A stretch of 64,000 nucleotides of DNA. It comes from Mycobacterium marseillense. Lineage in GTDB: Bacteria > Actinomycetota > Actinomycetes > Mycobacteriales > Mycobacteriaceae. This document shows positions 8,992-21,200 of this stretch, piece by piece. The stretch lies in assembly GCF_010731675.1 (NCBI RefSeq), contig NZ_AP022584.1:620001-684000 (forward strand), given 5' to 3'. Below the pieces are notes generated by a model, which was not told where the DNA came from, searched no databases, and saw nothing but the letters and a program-made list of their open reading frames with translations. Made by a program: the position numbers and the translations under genes. Each line of letters starts with the position of its first letter. Within the stretch, counting starts at the first letter, position 1.

Positions 8992-11670
8992 GTGCGTCAT
9001 CCGATGCAGCGCTTGAATGGCTCGACGTGGCCCATGGTGGCGCGCGATGACGAGTTCCGGCGCGCGGTGGCGGCACTGAACAATGGAGAGTTCGTCGGGG
9101 TGGCCCTGGTCGGCGAGAGTGGGGTGGGCAAGTCGACGCTGGCGCGCATGCTGGCGAAGGCGGTCGAGTCAGCGGGCCGTACGGTGCGATTCGCGTTGGG
9201 CACTCAGACGGGTTGTGCCGTTCCGTTGGGCGCGTTTTCGCGGGTGGTGAGCCTTGGGGTGGGACATGAGCCGGCGGTGATGCTGGCCGCTGCGCATAAC
9301 ACGTTGGGTCAGGACAAGAACCTGGTCGTGGTGGTCGATGACGCGCAGTTGCTCGATCCGTTGTCGGCGACGCTGGTCAACCAGCTCGCGGCCAGCCGCA
9401 GTGCGCGGTTGATCGTGACGATCCGATCCGGTGAGCCGGTGCTGGATGCGGTGACTGCGTTGTTGAAAGAACGCATGTTGTTGACCGTGCGCATCGATCC
9501 GTTCACCCGCGAGCAGACGGCGTTATTGGCCGGCGCCGTTTTGGGCGGCCCCGTCGACGCGGGCTTGGTCGACGAGTTGTTCGAGCGAAGTGCCGGAAAT
9601 TTGTTGCTACTGCGCGGTTTTCTCACCGCCGGGCGGGAAAACGGGACGTTGGTCTGTACGGACGAGGGGTGGCAACTTCGGGGTCCGCTGCATGCGGATC
9701 GCGAACTTCGCGACGTGTTGGAGTTTCGGCTGCAATCGCTCAGCCCGGAGGAGCTCGAGGTGGTAGAGGTCCTCGCCGTCGCCGAGTTGCTCGACTGGGA
9801 GAACTTGAGTGATATCTGCGATGCCGAGGCGATGGCAACTTTGGAGCGCCGCGGACTCATTCAATTGGTGGCAGACGGATCCCACACGCTGGCGCAGTTG
9901 AATCACCCCATGCTCGGTGAAGCGGCGATCCGGTATGCGGGAACGGTGCGGGTCCGGCAACTCAACGGCCTATTGGCGAAAACCCTGAGAAGACATCTGC
10001 GTGGACCACCGCGGCGGTCGCAGTTGTCAGACCTGCGGAGCCGGATTCGGCTGGCCCAGTTCATGATGCGAAGCGACTTGGATCCCGACCTCGATGTGGT
10101 CGTGAAGGCGGCGGCAGGCGCGCTGGCGATGTCGAATGTGGTGCTGGGCGAACAGTTGGCGAGGTTCGCGTTCGATCGTGGCGGTGGTCTGCCCGCCGCA
10201 CTGGTGCTGGCCGAGGCGCTGAGTTGGCAGGGCCGCGGCGAGGACGCCGAGGCCATCCTTCTCGACGTCGACATCGATGACGTCGACCAGTCGATGATCG
10301 CGCGGTGGGGCTGCCTGCGCGCTGCCAACCTGGCATGGGGATGCGGTGATGTCGAAACCGCTACGCGCGTACTGGCCGAGGTAAAGGCGAGTGTTTCAGC
10401 CGAGGCGGCCGTCTGCCTGATCGATGCGTTACAGCTGTCAATCGGGTTCTTCTCCGGCGACGTTGAGACGACGATCGAACTTGGACCGCACCTGTGCGAT
10501 TCGGACGCAGTGCCGATGGCGACGGTGTGGGTGGCGATCGCGACGTGCGGCGCTCTGGTGGCGGTGGGGCGGTTTTCCGACGTCCGCCGCATAGCCGATG
10601 CCGGGCTACGCGCGGCCACGCTCTGCAAAGCGGGATCGCAGCGGTTCGCTATCGGGCTGGCCGAGGTCATGGTCGCGACGGCCGCCGGTGATTATTCGGC
10701 GGCCGACCGGATCGCCAGCCGTTACGCCGCGATGGCCGCGGGTCTCCCCGCGGCCGAGGCCATGGTCGACGCGATGCTCGGGCTGGTGCACGTCACCCGC
10801 GGTGAGCTGTCGTCGGCGTGCGCCGCTTTGGGGCGGTCGATCTCTCAACTGTCCCAAGGCTTTCCGTCGCCGTGGTTGGTGGTGGTGGCCGCGCTGCATG
10901 CCCAGGCCGAGGGCGCGCGGGGCGACAGCGAAGCGGCCGCTGCGGCGTTGAGACGTGCGGAGGAGGCCTATGGGCCCCACGTTGCGGTGTTCTTGCCCGA
11001 GCTGGAGCTCGCCCGGGCCTGGGAGCGAGCAGCCGCGGGTGACACCACGGCCGCCCAGACGCACGCGATGCGGGCGGCGCAAATCGCCCAAGCCGCCGGG
11101 ATGCACGTCGCGGAAATGCGGGCACGCCATGCATCCATTCGTTTCGGGGATTGTGGGCAGGCCGCGCGAGTCGAGGAACTCGTCGGAATCATGAACACCG
11201 CATCGGCACAGGCGGTCGCCGACCATGCCCGCGGTCTGGCGCAACGCGACCCCGCCCTGCTCGACGCCGCGGCACATGAGTTCGCTGATCTGGGCGCACT
11301 GGGTTTCGCCGCCGATGCGTCGGCGCATGCGGCCAGCGAACATGCCCGCCAGGGCAACCGCCGCAAGGAGATCGAGTCGTCGACGTGGGCGCACGCCCTG
11401 GCCGGGCAATGCGAATTGCGCACACCGGCGCTCGAGGCCGCAGCGCGCCCGCTTCCCTTCAGTGCTCGTGAGCGTCAGATCGTGCTGCTGGTCGCGGCCG
11501 GGTTGTCCAACCGTCAGATCGCCGACCGGCTGGTGATTTCGGTGCGCACGGTGGAAGGGCATCTGTACCGCCTGTTCACCAAACTCGGCGTCAACCATCG
11601 CGACCAGCTCGTTCAGCTCCTCAACCTGGATCTGGCGGGGGCCCGGGACGACAACCCCAACGCGTCCTGA
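8992..11670 (+). CDS. LAL-type LuxR family transcriptional regulator (second of tandem pair)
   Basis: An 892-residue paralogue of the preceding regulator with the same order of parts: Walker [10 protein letters not shown] at residues 41-49, Walker [13 protein letters not shown], helical sensor region and C-terminal LuxR helix-turn-helix ([43 protein letters not shown]). Long stretches of the ATPase part are identical to the first regulator, while the sensor region diverges more, consistent with duplication followed by specialisation. GTG 8992 is preferred: it has GGGGGAG about eight bases upstream and reproduces the paralogue's N-terminus (STWP followed by V-x-R-D). The frame is open from 8734, but the extra 86 residues have no counterpart in the paralogue. 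ATG 9004 is an alternative. Confidence 0.83.
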   Translation: MRHPMQRLNGSTWPMVARDDEFRRAVAALNNGEFVGVALVGESGVGKSTLARMLAKAVESAGRTVRFALGTQTGCAVPLGAFSRVVSLGVGHEPAVMLAAAHNTLGQDKNLVVVVDDAQLLDPLSATLVNQLAASRSARLIVTIRSGEPVLDAVTALLKERMLLTVRIDPFTREQTALLAGAVLGGPVDAGLVDELFERSAGNLLLLRGFLTAGRENGTLVCTDEGWQLRGPLHADRELRDVLEFRLQSLSPEELEVVEVLAVAELLDWENLSDICDAEAMATLERRGLIQLVADGSHTLAQLNHPMLGEAAIRYAGTVRVRQLNGLLAKTLRRHLRGPPRRSQLSDLRSRIRLAQFMMRSDLDPDLDVVVKAAAGALAMSNVVLGEQLARFAFDRGGGLPAALVLAEALSWQGRGEDAEAILLDVDIDDVDQSMIARWGCLRAANLAWGCGDVETATRVLAEVKASVSAEAAVCLIDALQLSIGFFSGDVETTIELGPHLCDSDAVPMATVWVAIATCGALVAVGRFSDVRRIADAGLRAATLCKAGSQRFAIGLAEVMVATAAGDYSAADRIASRYAAMAAGLPAAEAMVDAMLGLVHVTRGELSSACAALGRSISQLSQGFPSPWLVVVAALHAQAEGARGDSEAAAAALRRAEEAYGPHVAVFLPELELARAWERAAAGDTTAAQTHAMRAAQIAQAAGMHVAEMRARHASIRFGDCGQAARVEELVGIMNTASAQAVADHARGLAQRDPALLDAAAHEFADLGALGFAADASAHAASEHARQGNRRKEIESSTWAHALAGQCELRTPALEAAARPLPFSARERQIVLLVAAGLSNRQIADRLVISVRTVEGHLYRLFTKLGVNHRDQLVQLLNLDLAGARDDNPNAS

Positions 11671-11804
11671 CGGAAGCGTAAACGCCGAATCTAGAAGCCT
11701 CGACGAAAAACGCTGTTGTGGAATGCAATCGGCGCCAACGCACCCATTTTCGGTGAGTATCTCGCTGTCGCCGAACGAGGCACCACTCGGCGGGCCCACG
11801 CCGA

Positions 11805-11989
11805 CCACTCTATGTGCAGGCTCTGACTACGCTACCGACTTGATAAGCCTGACAACAGGATTGAAACCCACGACGCTCTGGATCATGCACTTCGCCTAGG
11901 CCGTTTCGGCGCCCAGCCCTAGAGCGCCGGTCAAAAAAGTTAGTGCACTGAACTGTTCGGCTCGTGCGACAGCGAATTTTGGAGGACTC
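11805..11989 (+). promoter_or_regulatory. Shared upstream element, copy A (before mbtH-NRPS)
   Basis: Positions 11805-11878 match 31813-31886 at 72 of 74 bases. Weaker identity continues through the ribosome-binding site (TTTGGAGGACT) and into the first codons of the MbtH gene. A hexamer TTGATA lies inside the block, but no matching -10 hexamer is clear. As both copies sit directly before the two biosynthetic transcription units, I infer a common promoter/operator read by the LuxR regulators. The rest of the 319-bp gap 11671-11989 holds nothing else recognisable. Confidence 0.55.
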
Positions 11990-12223
11990 GTGAGTATCAA
12001 TCCGTTCGACGACGACAATGGCACCTTTTTCGTCTTGATCAACGACGAAGAGCAACACAGCCTGTGGCCGGCTTTCGCCGAGATTCCAGATGGCTGGCGG
12101 ATGGTTTACGGCGAAGCGGATCGCGCGGCGTGCCTGGAGTACATCGAACAGAGCTGGCCCGATATCCGGCCGAAGTCTCTACGGAACAGGCTGGCGGCAG
12201 CGCACTCGGGTACGGGCAAGTAA
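11990..12223 (+). CDS. MbtH-like protein
   Basis: A 77-residue MbtH-family protein. The signature residues are present: N-P-F-D near the start, [10 protein letters not shown] at 18-27, P-D-G-W, C-L-E-Y-I-E and W-P-D-I-R-P-K-S-L. MbtH proteins bind the adenylation domains of NRPSs and are needed for their solubility and activity. The start is GTG 11990 with GGAGGA at 11981-11986. It lies 17 bp before the NRPS start and is therefore expected to serve that enzyme. A truncated, degenerate copy of the same gene precedes the PKS (31998-32063). Confidence 0.93.
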   Translation: MSINPFDDDNGTFFVLINDEEQHSLWPAFAEIPDGWRMVYGEADRAACLEYIEQSWPDIRPKSLRNRLAAAHSGTGK

Positions 12224-12240
12224 GCCGCAAAGGGAATCCG

Positions 12241-14331
12241 ATGACGATTGAGGACCGGGCGCTGCCGGTTGGGCGCGAACAACTGACGGAGCTTGATGGC
12301 GGGCCATTCCCGCTGACGCGCGGACAGCTGGATATCTGGCTTGCGCAGGAAACGGATCGCCACGGTGCGCGGTGGCAGCTGGGCTATCTGCTGCGAATCG
12401 AGGGCACGGTCGACCCTTGGTTGCTCGAGCACACGATCCGTCAAGTGGTGCGCGAGGCCGAACCACTAAGAGCCGCCTTTTTCCAGGTGGATGGCCAGAT
12501 TTTTCAAAAGGCGGTTGATTACCCGTATGTGGAGCTTGCTCGCTATGAGCGCATGGGCTCGAAAGATCCTGTCCAGGAAGCCTATCGGCTGGCATCCTCG
12601 ATTCAGCGCACGGCGATGCCGCTCAGTGGTCCGCTGTTTAAATTCGCGTTGTTGCAAACGCGGGCCGATGAATTTTATCTTTTCGTGTGCTGCCATCACA
12701 TAGTGGCGGACGGAATCGGCCTTGCTCTCCTTTGCCACCGGATCGGAGACGTCTATAGCGCCCTGGCCTCGGGCGCGCCGATTCCCCCGGTCTTTTTTGG
12801 ATCGCTGAGTGATCTAATTGCTTGCGAGTCAGAATACGAAGCGTCCACCGATTATCTCGACGATCGAGATTATTGGACCAAGAACCTGCCGTCGGGAAAC
12901 GAACTGCGTTATCGGTCGGCACCCCCCGCGGACAGGCGTGATCCATATGAATCTTCTCCACCGGTTGAATTGGACCCTGTCGTCGTCGCCGGGATCCAGG
13001 AGTTGTCGCAGACGTTGGGGGTGCGGCGCTCGTCGGTGATCGCTGCGGCGTGCGCGCTGCTGGTCGGCGGGTGCGACGTCGAGAGCTCGGAGGTGGTGTT
13101 CGAATTTCCGGTGAGCAGGCGGGTGCGCCCGGAGGCACAGATGGTGCCCGGAATGGTTACCGGGTTCGTCCCCCTGGTCTTGAAAGCTTCGCCGGAGTCC
13201 GCGGTTGCCAGTTTTTGTGAACATGTCGACACACGACTGCGAGAAGCGCTGCACCATCAGCGGTTCCCGGTACACGTTCTCGAGAACAAGCACCTCCGGG
13301 GTTCCACGACGTCGAATCGCATAATCCTCAATTTCATTCCGACCACAAATCTCGCGAATATTGCCGGCGCTACGGTTTCAGGGACCCTCACCCACACCAA
13401 TCTCGTCGATCAGCTTGGACTGGACTTTTTTAGTGACCATGATCGGCTTTTTCTCGGCATGCAGCCTGGCGCGACGACGAGTGGCTTCGGGGGCGCTGGG
13501 CAATGGCTTTCTGGTTGTGACGTCCGCGATTTGATCGGGCGGTTGGAGCGGGTGTTGGTGGCGATGACCGCCGACCCCACCCGGCAACTCTCTTCGGTGG
13601 ATGTGCTCGGCGCGGGTGAGCGCGCCCGGCTGGAAGAGCTTGGTAATAGAGCGGTTTTAGCCAGCCCGCAAAGCGTTCCGGCATCGATTCCGGCGTTGTT
13701 CGCCACCCATGTGGCCCGGATTCCGGATGAGGTGGCGGTGGTGTGCGAGGGCTTGTCGGTGACTTACCGTGAGCTCGATGAGGCCTCGAATCGGTTGGCG
13801 CAGTTGTTGGCCGGTCATGGGGCGGGGCCGGGACGGACTGTGGCGCTGGTGTTTTCGCGGTCGGTCGAGGCGGTCGCGGCGATCTTGGGGGTGCTTAAGA
13901 CCGGGGCGGCGTATCTGCCGATCGATCCGGGGCTGCCCGATGAGCGGATCGGGTTCGTGTTGGCCGACGCCGCGCCGATCGCTGCGGTGACCATTGGTGC
14001 GTTGGCCGAGCGGCTCGACGGCCATGACGTGGTGGTCATCGATGTCAGCGATCCCGCGGTGAATACCCAGCCCAGCACGGCTTTGGTCGGGCCGGCGCCT
14101 GCGCCGGCGGATATTGCTTATGTGATTTACACCTCGGGCACCACCGGGACGCCCAAAGGTGTGGCGATCACCCATCACAACGTGACCCAGTTGTTGGGGT
14201 CGCTTCAGGCCGACCTGCCGGATGCGGGCGTGTGGGCGCTGTGTCACTCGTTGACGTTTGACGTGTCGGTGTGGAGATCTTTGGTGCGCTGTTGCGCGGC
14301 GGGCGTTTGGTGGTCGTGCCCGAGTCGGTGA
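12241..14331 (+). CDS. NRPS segment 1: starter condensation domain and first half of A1 (ends by frameshift)
   Basis: This segment starts at ATG 12241, 17 bp after the MbtH gene (sequence AAAGGGAATCCG ahead of it). Residues about 16-450 form a condensation domain that opens the protein ([16 protein letters not shown], catalytic CCHHIVADG near residue 152). An N-terminal C domain is typical of synthetases that take an acyl group from a PKS, ACP or FAAL. From about residue 480 the A1 adenylation domain begins ([31 protein letters not shown], core A3 [11 protein letters not shown]). After the A4 motif FDVSVW the frame leaves the domain because one G is missing at 14273-14274, and it stops at 14331. 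Comparison with the sister copy (25030) shows the missing base directly. Confidence 0.8.
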   Translation: MTIEDRALPVGREQLTELDGGPFPLTRGQLDIWLAQETDRHGARWQLGYLLRIEGTVDPWLLEHTIRQVVREAEPLRAAFFQVDGQIFQKAVDYPYVELARYERMGSKDPVQEAYRLASSIQRTAMPLSGPLFKFALLQTRADEFYLFVCCHHIVADGIGLALLCHRIGDVYSALASGAPIPPVFFGSLSDLIACESEYEASTDYLDDRDYWTKNLPSGNELRYRSAPPADRRDPYESSPPVELDPVVVAGIQELSQTLGVRRSSVIAAACALLVGGCDVESSEVVFEFPVSRRVRPEAQMVPGMVTGFVPLVLKASPESAVASFCEHVDTRLREALHHQRFPVHVLENKHLRGSTTSNRIILNFIPTTNLANIAGATVSGTLTHTNLVDQLGLDFFSDHDRLFLGMQPGATTSGFGGAGQWLSGCDVRDLIGRLERVLVAMTADPTRQLSSVDVLGAGERARLEELGNRAVLASPQSVPASIPALFATHVARIPDEVAVVCEGLSVTYRELDEASNRLAQLLAGHGAGPGRTVALVFSRSVEAVAAILGVLKTGAAYLPIDPGLPDERIGFVLADAAPIAAVTIGALAERLDGHDVVVIDVSDPAVNTQPSTALVGPAPAPADIAYVIYTSGTTGTPKGVAITHHNVTQLLGSLQADLPDAGVWALCHSLTFDVSVWRSLVRCCAAGVWWSCPSR

Positions 14332-15203
14332 CTGCTTCCCCGCACGAGCTGCACCGCGTGCTGGTCGATGGACGGGTCGATGTGCTCACTCAGACGCCGT
14401 CGGCGGTGGCGGCGTTGCCGGTCGAGGGCCTCGAGTCGGTGGCCTTGGCGGTCGTTGGTGAGGCGTGTGCGGCTGAGGTGGTGGATCGGTGGGCGCCGGG
14501 ACGAGTGATGGTCAACGCCTATGGTCCGACCGAGACCACGATGTGTGTGGCGATCAGCGCCCCGCTGACGCAAGGATGCGGGACGCCCCCGATCGGTGTG
14601 CCGGTGGGCGGGGCGGCGTTGTTCGTCCTCGATAGCTGGTTGCGCCCGGTGCCCGCGGGGGTGGTCGGGGAGTTGTATGTGGCCGGTCACGGCGTGGCCT
14701 GTGGGTATGTGGGCCGGCCTTCGTTGACCGCCTCGCGGTTTGTGGCCTGCCCATTCGGCGGTCCGGAAGCGCCGGGACAACGCATGTATCGGACCGGGGA
14801 TTTGGTGCGCTGGCGCGCCGATGGGCAGCTGGAGTATCTGGGGCGTGCTGATGAGCAGGTCAAGATCCGCGGCTATCGCATCGAGCTCGGGGAGATTCAG
14901 AGCGCACTGACCGCACTGGATGGGGTGGCACAGGCGGCGGTGATCGCCCGTGAGGACCGGCCCGGCGACAAGCGCCTGGTCGGCTATGTCACCGAATCAA
15001 GCACCGGGACAGTCGATCCGGGCGAGCTGCGTAGCGTGCTGGCCCAGCGGCTGCCCGAATACATGGTGCCCACCGCGCTGGTCGTGTTGGATGCGCTGCC
15101 GCTCACGGTCAACGGCAAACTCGATACCCGCGCCCTGCCGGCACCCGAATTCCAGAATGCCGGTTATCGCGCTCCGGCTAGCCCAATCGAGGAAATCCTC
15201 GCC
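13532..15203 (+). repeat. Long direct repeat, copy 1 (A1 adenylation domain)
   Basis: About 1.67 kb is nearly identical to 24295-25962, at an offset of 10,763-10,765 bp. The identity begins in the end of the condensation domain (TGATCGGGCGGTTGGAG) and covers the whole A domain. It is interrupted only near 14733-14785, where the two copies differ in sequence and by six bases. Copy 1 lacks one G (14273-14274) and has four Cs at 14560-14563. The conservation at third codon positions implies recent duplication or ongoing gene conversion, or a collapsed and re-expanded assembly repeat. Confidence 0.9.
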
Positions 15204-18200
15204 GGCATCTACGCCGAGGTGCTGGGATTGGACCGAGTCGGCGTCGACGACTCCTTCTTCGATTTGGGTGGGGATTCGCTGCTCGCCACGCGCCTCGTCG
15301 CCGCAATCAACACCAGCCTGGATGCCGATCTCTCGGTACCCGCCTTGTTCGAGGCACGCACAGTGGCCCAGTTGGCGCTCCGTGTCAGTGCCGGCGCAGG
15401 TCGGCTTGAGCCGTTGGTGGCGGTGGAGCGGCCCGCGGCGGTTCCGTTATCGTTTGCGCAGCAACGGTTGTGGTTTATCGACCAGTTGCAGGGGCCTTCA
15501 CCGATCTACAACATACCGGCGGTGTTGCAGCTCAGTGGGCGGCTGGATGGAGAGGCATTGGGGGCGGCCCTCGCGGATGTGGTGGGCCGCCACGAGAGCC
15601 TCCGAACGCTGTTTGCGGCACCCAACGGAACACCGCAGCAAGTGGTTATCCCAAGGGAACAAGTCGATTTCGGCTGGCAGATCATTGATGCCACCGGCTG
15701 GTCGGAAAGCCGGTTGAGTGAGGCCGTTAACGCCGCGGCGCGCTACACGTTCGATCTGGCCGCCGAGATCCCGTTGCACGCAAAGCTTTTCCGGGTCGGC
15801 GACGACGAGCACGTGCTGGTGGCAGTGGCGCACCACATCGCTTCGGATGGCTGGTCGATCACCGCGCTGGTACGTGATTTGGGACTGGCGTATGCGAGCC
15901 GGTGCGCGGGCCACGCCCCCGGTTGGGCGCCGCTGCCAGTGCAGTATGCCGATTACACGCTCTGGCAGCGTGCGCAGTTAGGTGATGTGGCCGATGCCGA
16001 CAGTCCGATCGCTGCGCAGCTCGCCTATTGGGAGCAGGAGCTGGCGGGTCTTCCCGAGCGGCTGGCGTTGCCCACGGATCGGCCCTATCCGCCGGTGGCC
16101 GATTACCGCGGCGCCAGTGTGATGGTGGACTGGCCGGCCGAGCTGCAGCAGCAGGTTACTCGGGTGGCCCGCGAGCACAACGCGACCAAGTTCATGGTGA
16201 TCCAGGCCGCCCTGGCAGTGCTGCTGGCCAAGCTCAGCGCCAGCAGCGACGTGGCGGTCGGCTTCGCGATCGCCGGCCGGCGCGACCCGGCGCTGGATGA
16301 GCTGGTGGGATTTTTCATCAACACCCTGGTGCTGCGGGTCGATCTGGCCGGGGATCCCACCGTGGCCGAGTTGCTGGCCCAGGTGCGGGCGCGCAGCGTG
16401 GCCGCCTACGAGCACCAAGACGTGCCCTTCGAGGTGCTGGTGGAGCGGCTCAACCCGACCCGAAGCCTGGCCCATCACCCGCTGGTGCAGGTCGTGTTGG
16501 CCTGGCAGAACTTTCCCGGGCACACCAGCGACCCCGCCGCCGGGCTGGCCTTGGAGGACCTGCAGGTCACGCGCTTACCGGCGGACACTCAGTCGGCGCG
16601 CATGGATCTGACATTCACCCTGGCCGAACGCTGGAACTCCGCCGGTGAGCCTGCCGGGATCGTTGGGGACGTGGAGTTTCGCACCGATGTGTTCGACGCG
16701 GCGACCATCCAGGCGCTGATCGAGCGGTTGCGGCGAGTGTTGGCGGCCATGACCGCCGATCCCAGCCAGCGGTTGTCGTCGGTCGACCTGTTGGATGCCG
16801 ACGAGCACGCCCACCTGGACAAGACCGGTAACCGGGCGGTGTTGGCCCGGACGGTGCCCACAACGGCATCCATCCCGGCGGTGTTCGCCGCTCAGGTGGC
16901 GCGCACGCCGGAGGCGCCGGCGATCACCTTCGAAAGCCAGTCGATGACCTACCGGGAGATCGACGAGGCGTCGAACCGGTTGGCGCATTTGTTGGCCGCC
17001 CTGGGCGCCGGCCCGGGAAAGTGCGTGGCGCTGCTGTTGCCACGGTCGGGCGAGGCGGTCCTGGCGGTAATGGCGGTGCTCAAGACGGGAGCCGCGTATC
17101 TGGCGATTGATCCGGCGCATCCGACCGCGCGAATGGAGTTCATGGTTGCCGATGCCGGACCGATCGCGGCGATCACCACCACCAAGCTGGTCGACCGGTT
17201 CGACGGCCATGGGCTGCCGGTTGTCGATGTCGGCGACCCCCGCATCCTCGGCTGCCCGTGCACGGACTTGCCGGTGCCGGCCCCTGAGGAGATCGCTTAC
17301 CTGATTTACACCTCGGGCACGACCGGGGTTCCCAAGGGCGTGGCCATCCCCCACCACAACGTGACCCGGCTGCTGAGGGCACTTAATGCCGACCTGGAAC
17401 TGTCGCCGGGGCAGGTGTGGACGCAGTGCCATTCGCTGGCCTTCGACTACTCGGTGTGGGAGATCTTCGGTGCGCTGTTGCACGGCGGGCGGCTGGTGGT
17501 GGTACCGGAGTCCGTGACACGCTCGCCGGAAGACCTGCACGCGCTGCTGATCGCCGAACAGGTCAGCGTATTGAGTCAGACGCCGTCGGCGTTTTATGCG
17601 CTGCAAACCGCTGATGCGCGGGCACCCGAGCTGGGATCTCAGCTGACGCTGGAGACGGTGGTGTTCGGCGGCGAGGCGTTAGAACCCCAGCGTCTTGCAA
17701 CCTGGTTGGACCACCACCGGCGCTCACCGCGGCTTATCAACATGTATGGCATCACCGAGACGACGGTGCATGCCTCGTTCCGCGAGATCAGCGTGGCCGA
17801 CGTCGACAACAGTGTCAGCCCCGTCGGGGTGCCGTTGGTGCATCTTGGCTTTTTTGTGCTGGATCAGTGGCTGCGTCCGGTGCCGGCCGGGGTCGTCGGT
17901 GAGTTGTACGTGGCCGGCGGCGGGCTGGCGTACGGATACTTGGGCCGGGCAGCTTTGACCGCATCGAGGTTCGTGGCGTGCCCATTCGGCGGCGCGGGAG
18001 CGCCTGGACAACGCATGTATCGCACCGGGGATCTGGTGCGGTGGGGCCCCGATGGGCAGCTGGACTATCTGGGGCGGGCCGACGAGCAGGTCAAGATCCG
18101 CGGATACCGCATCGAACTCGGTGAGATCCGTGCGGCGCTGGCCGCACTGGATGGGGTGGAGCAGGCGGCGGTGATCGCCCGCGAGGACCGCCCGGGTGAC

Positions 18201-21200
18201 AAGCGCCTGATCGGCTATATCACCGGAGCCGCTGACCCGACCGATGTTCGGGCCCGGTTGGGTCAGCGGCTCCCCGCCCATATGGTTCCGGCGGCGGTGG
18301 TGGTGCTCGACGCGCTGCCGTTGACGGTCAACGGCAAACTGGACACCCGCGCCTTGCCGGCACCCGAATACAGCGAGGGCGACCGCTACCGCGCCCCCGA
18401 GACCCCCACCGAAGAGATCGTGGCCGGCATCTACGCCCAGATACTCGGCCTCGAGCGGGTCGGCGTCGACGATTCGTTCTTCGACTTGGGTGGGGATTCG
18501 TTGTCGGCGATGCGGGTGATCGCCGCGATCAACAGCGCCCTGGATGCTCAGGTCGCGGTGCGCACCGTCTTCGAGTCGCCCACGGTCGCACAGTTGGCTC
18601 CCCGCATCGGCGGGGACGGATGCGGACGAAAGCCGTTGGCGGCCAGCGCGCGGCCAGCGGTGGTGCCGTTGTCGTTTGCGCAGAGCCGGTTGTGGTTCCT
18701 CGACCGCTTCGAGGGCGGGGTGGCGACCTACAACATGCCGACCGCGTTTCGGATCAGCGGGGCGCTGGATGTCGAGGCCTTGACGACGGCTATCGATGAT
18801 GTGATCGCCCGCCACGAGGCGCTGCGCACCATATTTCCCGATATCGACGGTGTGCCGTTTCAGAAGGTGCTGCCGGCCGAGGCGGGTATGTGGCGTCGCG
18901 GTGGCCAGGCCGTCGTGTCGTTGCCGGAGCAGGATGTGGTCGGCGAGCTGGTGGCGCTGGCGGGCCATCGGTTTGATCTGGCAACCGAGATCCCGATTCG
19001 TGCGCAGATCTATGCGGTGGCCCCCGAGCAGCATGTCGTGGGAATCGTGGTGCACCACATCGCATTTGACGGGTGGTCACTGGCGCCGATGGCCAGAGAT
19101 ATCAGCGAGGCCTATCGGGCGCGGCGGCAGGCCCAGGCGCTGCGGTTGGCGCCGTTGCCGGTGCAGTATGCCGATTACACGCTCTGGCAACGGGATTGGT
19201 TGGGCATCGAGTCTGATCCCGACAGTGTGATCGCGGGGCAGTTGGCGTATTGGCGGCAGGAGTTGGCCGATCTGCCCGAGGTGGCGTCGCTGCCGGCGGA
19301 CCGGGCGCGCCCGCCGGTGCCCACATACCGAGGTGATGCGGTGGACATGCACCTCGACGCGCAGCTGTGGGCCGGAATCAAGGCGTTGGCGGCGGCGCAC
19401 AACGCGACCGCCTCGATGGTGTTGCAGGCGGCCATGGCGGTGGTGTTGCACCGGGCCGGGGCCGGCGAGGACATCGCGATGGGCACCCCGATCGCCGGGC
19501 GGACGGATGCGGCGCTCGATGAGCTGGTCGGGTTCTTCGTCAACAGCTGGGTCTTGCGGGTGGGGGTGACACCTGCGAACCGGTTCAGCGAGGTGCTTGA
19601 GCGCGTGCGTCAGAAGGCGCTGGACGCCTACAGCAACCAGGATTTGCCCTTCGAGCGGCTGGTCGAGCAGCTCAACCCGGTGCGCTCCACGGCGCATCAC
19701 CCGCTGTTCCAGGTGGCCTTGGCCTTCCAAAACAATGTGCGCCCCGAGGTGGCGCTCGACGGGGTCAGCGTTGAGCCACTGGCGTTGGACAGCCGCACCG
19801 CCAAGTTCGACCTGGATTTCGATCTGCGGGAGGTGCCCTCCGAGGACCCGACCGCGCCGATGGCGGCCGGGGTCGTCACCTATGCCACTGATCTGTATGA
19901 CCGGGTCACCATCGAGCGGTTCGTTACCTGGTTTGAGCGGGTGATCGAAGCGGTCGTAGCGGACGCGTCGGTGGTGGTGGGCGACCTGGCGTTGCTGGAT
20001 CGCGACGAGCGTGATCTGGTGCTGTCGCGGTGGTCTGGCGCTGGAGTCGAGGCACCGACAGGGATCGCGCCGGAGTTGTTGGCCGCGGCAGTAGCCGCCG
20101 ACCCGGACGCGGTGGCGGTTGTCGATCGTGCCCGGAACGTGTCCTATCGCGAGCTCGACCAGTGGTCGACGCGGCTGGCGCGGGTGCTGATCGAGGCGGG
20201 GGTGGGTCCGGAACGCGCCGTCGGCGTGGCGATACGCCGGTCCACGGAGCTGGTGGTGGCGTGGTGGGCGGTACAGAAAGCCGGCGGTGTGTATGTGCCG
20301 GTCGATCCCACTCACCCCGTCGAGCGGATCGTCACGGTGCTGGACGCGGTGGACGCGGTGTGCGTCCTGACTCGCGACGCCGACACCGTGGCCGGGGCCG
20401 GGACACGGCCGGTGCTGCGTGTCGACGGCCTGGACCTGTCCGGCCGGTGCGCCGAGGCGATCACCGACGCCGACCGTCTGGCGCCGTTGGGACCGGATAA
20501 CACCGCCTATGTGATCTTCACGTCGGGGTCCACCGGCACCCCCAAGGGCGTGGCGGTCACCCACGGCGGTCTGCCCGGTGCAGCCGCGGCGCACCGCGAG
20601 GTGTTTGGGATGGACGCGGACACCCGGATGCTGGCGGTGCTCTCCCCGACATTTGACGCCGCGCTCGGCGAGCTATTGCTCGCGGTGGGAGCGCGAGGGG
20701 CGTTAGTGGTCGCGCCGCCGGAGGTGGTTGCCGGCGAGGCGTTGACCGCATTGCTGCAGGAGCAACGGGTCAACGCGGCGGTGATGACCCCGACATTGCT
20801 CTCGACACTGGACCGGTCCCGGCTTGATGGGTTGTCCACCCTGATCGTCGGCGGTGAGGCCTGCGCGGACGAGCTGGTGACCGCATGGGCGCCAGGGCGG
20901 TGCATGTTCAACGGCTACGGGCCCACCGAGGCCACTATCTGGGCCACCACCGCGCCGCTGCTGGCGGGACAGCCGGTCCGTATCGGCACCCCGCTTCCCG
21001 GGATGCGCGCACTGGTGCTCGACGCGCGGCTGAACGCCGCCCCGATCGGGGTGGTCGGTGACCTATATCTGGGCGGACCGGCGGTGGCGTGCGGCTATCT
21101 GGGCCGGGCGGAGTTGACTGCGGAACGGTTCGTGGCAGATCCCTACGGGCCTGCGGGCGCGCGGCTGTATCGCACCGGCGACCTGGTGCGCTGGGCTCCC

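Noticed and set aside
12064..12240. An upstream extension of the NRPS into the MbtH gene
   Set aside because: It overlaps the MbtH coding sequence in another frame; ATG 12241 gives the natural start of the condensation domain.
17724..20594. Several 300-500-codon minus-strand open frames opposite the NRPS, and similar ones opposite the PKS
   Set aside because: All are antisense shadows of the modular genes with no family resemblance or ribosome-binding sites.
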